Assembly: GCA_029962745.1 (NCBI GenBank)
Contig: CM057151.1
Coordinates: 39,097,136-39,161,135 of the forward strand
Origin: Echinometra lucunter
Lineage: Eukaryota > Echinodermata > Echinoidea > Camarodonta > Echinometridae
Direction: 5' to 3'
Length of the DNA stretch: 64,000 nucleotides
Made by a program: the position numbers and the translations under genes. Positions 37,806-49,000 of this stretch are shown here, piece after piece. Within the stretch, counting starts at the first letter, position 1, and each line of letters starts with the position of its first letter. The notes beneath the pieces were generated by a model that did not search any database, was not told the origin of the DNA, and saw nothing but the letters and a program-made list of their open reading frames with translations.

Positions 37806-39115
37806 TATAGGATTTCCCTGCCAAATTCGCAAGTTTGTGATTCGAATTCATTTTCTTTGCATTCAAATTCACCCAGATTGATTTTACCATGTAAATTATC
37901 ACTCAATTCCCCTGTTTTATTTTTGGATTTAACATTTTTATCGAAGGATTTAGTAGATTTGTCATTCAATTTAAAAACTGCTTAATTGGCATTCAAATTC
38001 GCCGACACCTGTCGAGGCGTCATTTCCAGCATTCACATTCAACACCGAGCATTCATATTCGCAATATGTTCTTTCAAGTTAAAGGAAATTAATACATCAC
38101 ATGTGTTCTTGTTTGTGTGTTAGTTTTGTCTGTTTGTTTGTTTGTTGCTCAAATAACTATTTGACATTTACAATCATAAATGATGAGAATTTTAACATGC
38201 TTTGTCAGTATGGTCTGTTCTGCTATTTCTTTTAATGAAACAACGGTATTTTCAGGACAGTACATTTGGGGCGCTGTCAGAAATTCAGTAAAGAGGGGCT
38301 AAAACCGGAGCTAGGCGCCGGAAATTTATGGGCACGTACCTGGGACAAGGGGGAAGGGATCCCTATTCGCCCCTCTGACTGACTACAAGTCATTTAAGGA
38401 GTTATGCTCAGAATTTTAGACATGAGTTCCAACACCAATCACAATTCCATGTACATTATCCTTCGTTTTCAATAACTTTTCCTTTGTTACGAGGAAACAA
38501 GAGACAAGTTTAGAATTCACGGACCTCTTATATCAATAGATGATTTTTTAATTTTTTTTTAAATTTACTATCAGATCTGAATGTCTATGGTTATGAAATT
38601 AAAGAATGCAAGACACTAATGACCCGAATACGAATCTCGTAAATCATTAGCATGATTAGTATGGAAACTACGTGAATTGATGACACAACTCCCATTCTAT
38701 TCTGATTGTTAACTAAATGAAAACACCTATATTTGTCATAAAATACAAGAGGAAAACGCTATGAAATTCAAAAGAAACATTTGAATTAGCGATAAAAATC
38801 TGTAAACAATCATTTTATGTCAACCCTCGAATTTAACTGCTCAAAGTGCTAAATTGATTGCTAAAAACGAATCATAATACTGGAAAGGGCAGCAGTTCGT
38901 GTTGCGCTAAATTGAAAGACAAGATGGTGAAAAGCAGCCTTTTCATGAATTTGAATGAAAAATATGTAGATTCGAAAGAGAGTTCTACAAATTTGATAAC
39001 TAGTAATACGGATTTGAATCCGAGATACACCTGACAGCAGCAAAATCGTCGAATTTGAATGCAAAATAAATGAATTTGAATGACAAACTTGCGAATTTGT
39101 CCGGGAAATCCTATA
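37806..39115. mobile_element. 1.3-kb element with inverted ends and AATTCGC motifs
   Basis: Left TATAGGATTTCCCTGCC then AAATTCGCAAGTTTGTGATT is inverted at the right as TGACAAACTTGCGAATTTG then GGGAAATCCTATA. GCATTCAAATTC-type motifs recur inside on both strands. No transposase ORF is seen. Confidence 0.75.
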
Positions 39116-39360
39116 ATATATAGAAACACAAAATTGAAAGAGAGAGAGAGAGAGAGAGAAAGCGGATCAAAGTAATAGAGTGATATCTCAAAATGAGAGG
39201 GGGGAGAAAAGAACGAAACAAAAGAAGAAGAAGAAGAAGAAGAAAGGAATCATGTTCTTAACGATCATTGATGATAACCAATGATTATCAGACCTACTAA
39301 GCGTATCATGAGCATAAAAATGGGATTTATAGTCATGCATTCGCTATAACAGTGAAAAAA

Positions 39361-39612
39361 TGCTCTTGGGAAATACTTTTTCTTCTCTTTACCTTGTCTT
39401 CATCTTTTTTCTCATTAATTTTCTTCCTTTTTTTCCTCTTTTCCTTTTCCCTTCTCTTTTTCTCTTTTGTTTTTCTTTTTCTTTCTTCTCTTTTTCTTTT
39501 CTTTTTCCCTTTTCTTCTCTTCTTTTCCTTTTCTTTTTTTTCTTCTTCTCCTTTTTTTTCTTTCTTTTTTCTTTTCCCTTCTTATTTTTTTCTCTCCCCC
39601 TTTTTCATTTTT
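39361..39612. repeat. Polypyrimidine tract, about 250 bases
   Basis: Almost pure T/C on this strand in TTTTC/TTTCTT patterns. The apparent Phe/Ser-rich ORFs are artefacts. Confidence 0.9.
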
Positions 39613-40723
39613 CCCGACGGCAGCGCAGATTTACCGACGATATCCTGAGCAGAGGGGGGGGGGGGGGGGGTGGGGATGTCACACCCCCTCACACACCCCC
39701 GCTAGCTACGGCCCTGGTTCTGGTATATTAATTAACCTTATATACGTCAACAGATGATGCGACAGGAAATTTCAAAATATTGGTGAGCGTTGCTTTTATT
39801 TAATTCTTCACCTTTCTTTTCTTCCTATATTTCTTTCTTTTTCTCGCTTTGCTCATTTGATTAATGGATTAGTTGGCCGATTGATGAAATTTCGATAGCA
39901 TATCACCCAATGTCACCACATCATTTCCGTTACAACAAATGTGCCGGTACATTAATTAAACTTGCATCATGTACATCAAAATATGATCCGACACTAAATT
40001 ACAAGGTGGTGTCGGTGACATCTGTTTATTATCAGGCCCTATTATCATCATTATTAGCATTTTTAAAGTTTCGTTTCTTCTTTATCTTCTCGCTCTTTTC
40101 TCCTCTTCTCCTTTTACCGAGTCCCGCACCGACTGGTGTGAACTATAATAAACTAAAAGGCGCCAGCATGAAGGAATTGATTTTTTCAATACAGGGGCGG
40201 CTCCAGGGTATTTTGAAAGGGTGCAAGATGACCCACAGGCGGTCTCACAGGTGAATTTATCTACATTTGAATTGAGTAAGGTAGTTGCATGTATTATGTA
40301 GTTGCATGACCCTGCCCTCTCGTTACAACAAATGTGCCGGTATGTTAATTAACCTTGCATCATGTACATCAAAATATGATCCGACACTAAAATTGTGTGT
40401 TGATTAAAATTACACCAGCATAATGTAAAAATACGGTGAAAAATGTATAAATACATACTCTGTCTGTAAAATTACAGGTTCCCCTTTTTTCACATTAGGC
40501 CTACAGTTTTAAAAAATATAACTGACATATCGCCGGAATTGCAATCACAACTCCCATAGAGCTAGCTATCATCTAATCCTAACTTCTTCTATTCCTACCC
40601 TAACCTTATAATCCTACATCCTATACCTAACTACTGATTCGTGGTATTAACATTGTTATATAGGGACTATATTGCATTTCTTGCAAAAAAAAAACGGTTA
40701 TAGATTGCAACTTTCTGATTTAA

Positions 40724-41211
40724 AGGCATTGGCTAACTTTGTGAGTAGCTGATTTAAAAAATTCTCAAACTAAGATGAAACATGTGTATGAGTACTTGTA
40801 TTTATACTCAAAAACCCTGAAACCAACCATAATTCGGAAGAAAAAGCTGTAAGTTAGACGCAAACCGCGATTTTATTAGCTTTCGTCTCGAGAGACACTG
40901 AACTAAGAGGACCGTTTGCGCGAATTCAAAAATACCGTTACTTGCCTTCCGCCGCGTGATACGTCAATACACACAGTGCGGTCCGTTGAGTCATGTGCGC
41001 ATGCGCACTCCTTACGTTGGGTCTATGCAACCGACCCTTGTATATTTTTCAAACATGGGTTCACATTTCTAATATTTAAAAATACTTCCCGTGGATATTA
41101 TGCTCTGAAACTTTCACACTGGTATTTTTACACTATAACCCTAATGTTTATCCCATTTTTAAGTAACAAAATGAGATTTTTTTAAAATCATAACAATGTT
41201 AGCCAATGCCT
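40724..41211. mobile_element. TTAA-flanked MITE, family B copy 1
   Basis: TTAA at 40720 and 41212 flanks AGGCATTGGCTAAC and its inverse GTTAGCCAATGCCT. The 488-base element recurs in the opposite orientation at 47072-47558. Confidence 0.88.
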
Positions 41212-41255
41212 TTAAATTTCAAAATGCCTGCTCATAATTGCATGTTCGAATTATA

Positions 41256-42844
41256 AGTGCGTCCCAGAAAAAAAGTGAACAGTTGGAAAAATAATTGCCA
41301 TCTGAGCATTTCAAAATGTTTTCAGGAAATTTTCATACCGTTGGAAAGCTCAAAGACTCTTCTATCAAATCTCACAAAAAACCCTCAAAATAATGCACGC
41401 TTGAGCGAGCAAAAGTAACTTTTGTAAAAGGGTGCAAAATCCAGACTTGACAAGAATTGGTATTTGTACTGGTTGCTATCAGCGAAGCGGACAGTAGTGT
41501 TAACTGTGGAGGAATACAACTTTAATATTCTGAAGGCTTTATGGCGATTTATGAATGGATATCCACTGTTGTGCTTATGTTATAACATATCATATTAACA
41601 TGTCATGCTTGAGTGAGCAATTGCATACTTACTGATTGTTTTGTAACGATAATCTTAGGGTAAAGTTCTTACCATGAAAGCTGGCAGCATATTTTGGATA
41701 TCAGAAAAAGAATACCACCATGAAGTCATGCAGACCAAGCAACATCAGCTAATCAGTCAGTCATTCAATCAATCGTTTAATAAGCCCATCAATCAGTCAG
41801 AAAAACAACCAATAGCAGGGCCGTACGCAGAATTTTTTTTCCGGGGGGGGGGCAAGATACGTAAAATGTTCACAAGGGCACTTTTGCATTTTTAAAAGTG
41901 AAATTGAAAGATTTGGTGCACAAAATGTAAGTTTTCAAAATTTCGGGGGGGGGGGGGGCAACTGCCCCCCCCCCCCCCCCCCGCTGCGTACGGCCATGAC
42001 CAACAGATCATGCACTTATATTCACTTCCAAAGACACGTGAGTTAAGTAACTGCAATCTGCATTGCAAACGTGTAAGTTTCCTGACCCTTCCTGTTTACT
42101 TGAATAATAGAATACAATGAAACATATTTTTGTTTTTCTTCCGTATGCCAAACGAAAGAACAAGGTAAATATAACTGACAAAATATGAAGTATCTTCCAT
42201 CAAAGAAACGATCAAATCTTAGTTACATTCATGAAAGTTACACATTTGCATTGCAGATTGCAGTTTTTCAACTGCGTCATCTCATTGCCTTGCGGCTCGA
42301 TTGAGTGTATGATCGGTTAACTGCTTTTCTGGTTGATGGAAAGATTGATTGACCAATTTTTGAATGATTGATTGGCTGATCCTTCAGCATGACCATATTA
42401 AAGGCATCCAAATTATGCCAGCTTAAATATTAAAACATACCACAAATTAACTTTCATAAACAATCAATAAAGTATGCAATTGCTCACTCAAGCATGACAT
42501 GTTGATGGGATAGTCATAACATAAACACAACAAGTGATATCCACTCATACATCCCAAGAAAGCCCTCAGAATATTAAAAATCCTAAGCCTCCACAGTTAA
42601 CACTACTGTCCGCTTCGCTGGTACCAACCAGCACAAATATCCATTCTTGTCAACCCTGGATTTTGCACCCTTTCACAAAAGTAACGTTTGCTCGCTCAAG
42701 TGTGAAATCTTTTGAGATATTTTGGTAGCATTTGATAGAAGAGTCTTTGGGCTTTCCATCGGTATGACAATTTCCCGAAAATATTTTGAAATGCTCAGAT
42801 GGCAATAATTTTTCAAACTGTTCACTTTTTTTCTGGGACGCACT
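41256..42844. mobile_element. Foldback element, 1.6 kb, long inverted arms
   Basis: The ends AGTGCGTCCCAGAAAAAAAG and CTTTTTTTCTGGGACGCACT are perfectly inverted. Pairing continues with mismatches for about 400-500 bases, for example CGAAGCGGACAGTAGTGTTA against TAACACTACTGTCCGCTTCG. The centre contains a nested element at 41818-41995. Confidence 0.88.
41818..41995. mobile_element. G/C-tract MITE nested in the foldback element
   Basis: GGGCCGTACGCAG on the left and CTGCGTACGGCC on the right are inverted, enclosing a run of G at 41843 and longer G and C runs at 41945-41982. Confidence 0.75.
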
Positions 42845-42999
42845 GTACATTACATTAATGCAAATACATTTGGCACTGCGGTTTGAAATTTTTACCATTG
42901 CAAAAATGAAAAAATATCAAATGATACATGTATTTATCTATTTTCGCAAAATTGGATTGCTTATGGTCGATCATGAATATTCATGATGGCCGATATGAA

Positions 43000-45930
43000 T
43001 ATTAATGAGCAATTATTATCTTCCTTTTAACAGTAAAATAAACATGATATAGCCATCCAATACCCATTATTCATCAATGTTAAAAAAAGGGAGACAAGGG
43101 TCACATGTTAAGCCTACTTTGGAAAATTTCATAGCCAAGGGGCGTTTTGAAAGCCCCCCCCCCCAAAAAAAAAAAACAGGGAAGAAACGTGGGGGGACAA
43201 TCTTACATTAAGTTTACAGGATCTTTTTGCTGTAAATTTACAGGTTTCATTGTCATTAAACAACACACTGTGGGTAATTTTACCAGAGGCGTATCTATGG
43301 GAGCCCGGGGGCACGTGGCCCGATAAGTTTTGTGTGCCCTCAAGCGCCCCACCCCACAAAAAACCCCCCAAAACCTCAAGTGTTTCACTTTCAGCAGGAA
43401 AAAAAGAAAGAAAAAAAGAAAGAAAAGTAATACCGAAATGGGGTAGAAAGACAAAAAGTGAAGATTTCAAAATTTTCTTGTTGGTAGGAAAACAACAAGA
43501 TGTAAATTACCAGTTTTAAAAACTTGAAGTGCAAAATTACACACAGTGTGTAGATTGATGACAGTTTTATGTATGTTTATTCATGAACTGCTTTAGAAAT
43601 ACGGATTTAATCTGTATATCATATTCACAACAAAATTTGTTGTATTTTTACAACAGCCATATTAGATTTACATAAGATCCGCTGTATTTTTACTTTACAT
43701 GTTAGATCTGTATTTTTTTCACTGTAAGAATACATTTTTTTTTTTTTTGGTAGGGCTATATAGTTGCATGACCCTGCCCTCACTTCCCGACATTCTTCTT
43801 TCTTCTTCTTTTTCTTCTTCTTCTTCTTCCTCCTCCTCCTCCTCCTCCTCCTCCTCCCCCGGCCCTCTTCTTCTTCCTCCTCCTCCTCCTCCTCCTTTTC
43901 GTCCTTTTCCTCCTCCTCCTCCTCCTCCTCCTTCTCTTCCTCCTCCTCCTCTCTTTCTTTCTCTTTTCCTTAGATTGTTCATGATATGTGAAGCGCCATA
44001 TATCCATCACGCAAAAAGGCGCTGAAAAATTAAAGTATATGAAATAAAATGCAATTTGTGTAATAAAAAGTTCATTGACATATGGAAACAAGAAATGGAG
44101 ATAGAGGTATTACTTGAATGATTATTTTTAGGCTAGGTCAGGGACATGGTCAGGGCTAAAAATAAGTTATCACGTGACTGATGGAATTCGATACGATTTG
44201 TTATTGATAATATCATATGCCTTAAAATTGACACCTTACATTGGAAGATGATAGGACAATTAAAAATAATATCGGTATCAGGACTTCATGATTTATCCAT
44301 CCGTAGGCTATCCCTCCTCGCATTGAATAACTAGCATAACTAGAGCATTTTGATATAGATGTCTTGATAAAAATGAATACCTGCTTTGCTTCATTGAGAA
44401 GCAATGCTATCGAACTTTCACCCAGTTGCCATACGATATTTTTTTGTTTTGTCATGTTTTAATCATATAATATCGTATTGATTTTCACAGTCACATACCA
44501 TTTGTAAACTTAACATTTTCAGCCTGCGAGCTGCTTGTTCAATGTTCTTGCTTTTGTTTTTGTTTTAAATCGAACGAAACAATCAATAAAATAGATAAAT
44601 ACATTGTTTGGGTTCTGATGATAGACCTAGTCACATGACCATCACTTTAATCATGATGGGACAACAGCGAAAATTGTCACTCTTTGATGTTTGATCAAGT
44701 ATTTTTGTTAAAAAGTGTCGCGTGATCATATACCGTTTTGTGTTTTGATCATTTTCTGACTGGTTGGTTTTAAAGTGCTTTTTGATTTGCTGGTTTGTGA
44801 GGCATGGTCGGGTCTCTCTAAATCTACAAGACTAAAATCCTTGTTGGAGGAGTCATCATCAAATAGGGATCACTCAATTTTACTAATTTAGTTTTACTTA
44901 TCACGGCCTTTATCGGAAAGATGATACAGCCATAAACAAACAGACAATCAAACATGCAAATAAAAACACAAAAAGAAAGTACAGGCTTTTTAACGAGAAG
45001 TTTATGTATTTGTTTTCTGTCTTTAGGTTTTACATGCGTTGCATGACATTGCCAAATTTTGGACTCTGATCAGTTAGTTGCTGCCATAGAGATATCTCTA
45101 TGATTACTGCTTGATGTTTTATTGTTTTGTAAATAGTAACTGCCATAATATAGCACCAAAACGTTGCTTCTTTTTGATCAGGTGACATTGTTGTTGTTCA
45201 GTGAGGAATAAACTCTGTGATCCGGGGCTACAGAACGGGGCTACATAAACGAATCTGAATCTGAATCTTTTCTTTAGTTGGGGGAAGGGGGGGGGGGCAC
45301 TCACGCCCAAACAGGCGGAGTCTAGGGGGCAGATCCCATAAAGCCTCTGTTAAAAAGCCTGTGAGCAATTTAGATTTTAGGTTTTTACCAGTTTTAAGGT
45401 TTCTAATTTCTAATTTTCATTTCTACTATTCTTTTTGTCAGTCGAAAGTATATGTGTGTGTGGGGGTGGGGTGGGGGGGGGGGGGGGGGGGGTGCACCCC
45501 CCCCACACACACGCTCTGTCATTTTTTAGCAGGTCGTCGATATATATTCCGTCGAATATAATACAGGAAGACTAGAGGATCATCGAAGAAATATCAAAAT
45601 ACAGTAGCTCTGGCCACGCCCCTAACTGATTAGTCAAGTAGATAATGCACAGGGGAGCTATTACATAAGTAGCGTGTCATACATTTTTAAATAGTCTACA
45701 AAAATAAACTTTATAAAGACGTCTTGAAAAGTGTATTGAGATTACTTGATATAGTCTTTCGAAATATATTCTATTATAAATTCAAAAGAAAGAAAAAATT
45801 ACGAAAAGTAGATTTTCATTGCATTTGACAAAAAAAAAATATATATATAATCCAAGAGTAAAAAAGAAATGAAACAACAGCTTTTTTCCGAAGACTAGAT
45901 CTAATCAAGCAATACAGCTGATCCACTTGC
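43000..45930. other. Intergenic stretch upstream of ACOX
   Basis: No exon supported. It holds G/C runs near 43155 and 45468 and a polypyrimidine (TTC/TCC)n tract at 43789-43970. No TATA box or initiator could be assigned with confidence upstream of the ACOX start. Confidence 0.45.
43789..43970. repeat. (TTC)n/(TCC)n polypyrimidine tract
   Basis: Long runs of TTC then TCC. The poly-Ser and poly-Glu frames across it are low-complexity artefacts. Confidence 0.92.
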
Positions 45931-45932
45931 AA

Positions 45933-46028
45933 ATGAGCAGCAGTAATGGAAAGCTCGAAGATTCCAAATTATTCAGGTGCCATACATCCAGATATGCAGA
46001 AGGAACGAGATTCTGCATCATTCAGTAA
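45933..46028 (+). promoter_or_regulatory. Short upstream ORF overlapping the ACOX start
   Basis: ATG 45933 opens a 31-codon frame ending at TAA 46026-46028, out of frame with the main ATG at 45946. It has C at -3, a weak context, so most ribosomes would likely pass it. Whether it is transcribed depends on the unknown transcription start. Confidence 0.4.
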
Positions 46029-46090
46029 AGAAGAATTAACACTGCTTTTGTTTGATGGGTCAGAAGCTTTGGGAAGGAAGAGATATGTAG
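45946..46090 (+). CDS. ACOX1: ACOX exon 1 (start codon)
   Basis: Start ATG 45946 is the first in frame after a TGA at 45934-45936. It has G at -3 and G at +4, a good initiation context. It encodes residues 1-48, with KERDSASF matching the ACOX N-terminus. The donor is TGTAG|GTAATT. An out-of-frame ATG lies 13 bases upstream (45933). Confidence 0.9.
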
Positions 46091-49000
46091 GTAATTCATT
46101 CCGTTATTCTGTCTCGATGCTAGTCATGCTAGTACTGCTAGACTGAAGTGTTCTGTCTCTAACAGTCGTCGTTAGCCTCGTATTTTGGTAGGGTCGGCAC
46201 TCCTCCTTTTTAGAGACAGAAGCGCCCCAGTGCGTTGTGCATGCAATCTCATTGTTCGTGGGCACGACAATGAAAAACTACCTCAAATCAGCGATTTTCC
46301 CCCCTTTATTCATGAATATAAAAATATAATTATACACTACAGAGTAGACCTATACAAAGTAGCTTACCGATTTTATGTTTGATTCCTTTTAACTCCATTT
46401 TCAGGTAAATCCAGGGTCCTAACGTTAGGTCCTCTCGGTTGAAAATCTTGCAGCAGCCAACCTCTATCTCTGTTCGTTTGCCTCCGCGCTTTTCGCAGGG
46501 AGATCAGCGAATTTGCGACTCGCATTTCAACCATATGTTAACGAGCGACCAATACGAAACAACAACAAAAACATCGTTCGTACGTATAGACCTATGGCCA
46601 AACGTACGTGGTCGATCGTTTGAATACAGCCGGTTGAAATGCAAGGAGTAGTGAATTCGCTGATCTCCCTGCGAAAAGCGCGGAGGCAAATAGAGATAGA
46701 GGTTGGCTGCTGCAAGATTTTCAACTGAGAGGACCTAACGTTAGGACCCTGGATTTACCTGCAAACGGAGAGTTAAAAGGAATCAAACATAAAATCGGTA
46801 AGCTACATTGTATAGGTCTACTCTGTAGTGTATAACGGTATTTTTATATTCATGAATAAAGGGGGAAAATCGCTGATTTGAGGTAGTTTTTCATTGTCGT
46901 GCCCATGACAATGAGATTGCATGCACAACGCACTGGGGCGCTTCTGTCTCTAAAAAGGAGGAGTGCCGACCCTACCAAAATACGAGGCTAACGACGACTG
47001 TGTTAGAGACAGAACACTTTGGTCTAGTCTCTTGCCAACAACGTGACCTAAAGTCATGAAAGTAAACTTAAAGACATTGGTTAACATTGTTATGATTTTA
47101 AAAAATCTTGTTTTGTTACTTGAAAATGGGATAAACATAAGGGTTATAGCGTAAAAATACCAGTCTGAAAGTTTCAGAGTAAAATATCCACAGGAAGTAT
47201 TTTTAAATATAAAAAATGTGAACCGATGTTTGAAAAATATACGAGGGTCGGTTGCACAGAATGGACCTAAGGAGTGCGCATGCGCGTAATACTCACCTTA
47301 CCATACTGTGTACATTGGCGTATCACGGGGAGGGAGGCACATAACGGCATTTTCAAATTCGAGCAAAGTGGTCCTCTTAGTGATTGTCTCGTGAGATGAA
47401 GGATGATAAAATCGCCGTTTGCATCTAACTTACACTTTTTCATTCCAAATTATGGTTGGTTTCAGGGTTTTTGAGTACAAATACAAGTACTCATACACAT
47501 GTTTCATCTTCGTTTGAGAATTATTTAAATCAGCTACTCACAAAGTTAGCCAATGCCTTTAAAGGAGAAGTCTAGGCGATTTCTGTAAGCATGGATCATA
47601 AAGAGAAAAAATTCAGCAGCTAGAAAATGTCTAGACCAAAGTGTTCTGTATCTAACAGTCGTCGTTAGCCTCATATTTTGGTAGGGTCGGCACTCTTCCT
47701 TTATAGAGACAGAAGCGCCCCGGTGCGTTGTCCATGCAATCTCATTGTCATGAGCACGACAATGAAAAACTACCTCAAATCATTGATTATCCCCTTTTTT
47801 CATGGATATAAAACATATCATAATACGCTATAGAGTATACAGCTTACCGTTTTCATGATTGATTCATTTTAACTCTCCATTTTCAGGTAAATCCAGGGTC
47901 CTAACGTTAGGTCCTCTCGGTTGAAAATCTTGCAGCAGCCAACCTCTATTTCTGTTCACCTCCGCGCTATTCGCAGGGAGATAAGCGAATTTGCGACTCC
48001 TCGCATTTCAATTCAACCGGCCGTATTCAAAGGATCGACCACGCACGTTTGGGCATACATGTATACGTACGAACGATGATGTTGTTGTTGTTGTTTCGTA
48101 TTGGTCGATCGTTCGAATATACTGTTGAAATGCGAGAGTCGCAAATTCGCTGATCTCCCTGCGAAATTATTTTCTATTAAGTAGCTAATTTACATTTACA
48201 TGTGCTTATAAGCTCAAGTTAACTTTTCCATACTCAGCATTTCAGTAGTCAATTGTATGTAGTAGGTAGGTGATGAGGTGAAGTAGGTGAGGCGAAGGTG
48301 AGAGTAATTTGGCTTGTAATTTAATTAGGCCTTTGGTGATAGTCTTAGCTCAGTTATAGTTTTAGCTCAGTTATAGTTTCGTATCTGGGTTATTTTCACT
48401 GTTTATTTGCTTGAAAATCATCATAACCTGCAATAAAAAAAATGAATTCCTTGAAAAATATTTTTCGAATGAAATTCCTTATCGAAATCACGTTTAATCA
48501 GAGTATTACAGGCAAAAAACCCTTGATAAAGACTTAAAGCTATGCTATAATGCAATACATGTATGATGTTCATCTCTACACCCTTGATAAAGACTTAAAG
48601 CTATGCTTAAAGCTATGCTATAATGCAATACATGTATGATGTTCATCTCTACACCCCGGCTCTTTCTGAGATCAGTGGTGATGTCCAGTCTCTGAATGCT
48701 AGCTAGCCATTCCTATCATAATGAATACAAGATTTTAGTAAGGAGGAATGTTGTAGATCAAGATAGTTTCTACAAGAAGCATCAATTTTGCTTAGACAAC
48801 AATATTATCTAGGTAACTTTTACATACAATCATGATTTGTCGAGTGTGTCTCTTAATCAGTTCTGTCTCTGAGAATTTGATGCAACATCGTTTTGGGACA
48901 TAGTTTGACGTTTGCATCCTGGCCGGGCTTGGTTTTCTTTGTCATTTTCATGTCAATTTCCTACTTTAAATTCTGCTTTGACCAAAAAGAAAAGAAAATC

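Noticed and set aside
39352..39757. Phe/Ser-rich ORFs of up to 123 codons
   Set aside because: Pure polypyrimidine tract; no sequence complexity or homology.
43699..44091. Poly-Ser, poly-Glu and poly-Arg ORFs
   Set aside because: Artefacts of (TTC)n/(TCC)n repeats.
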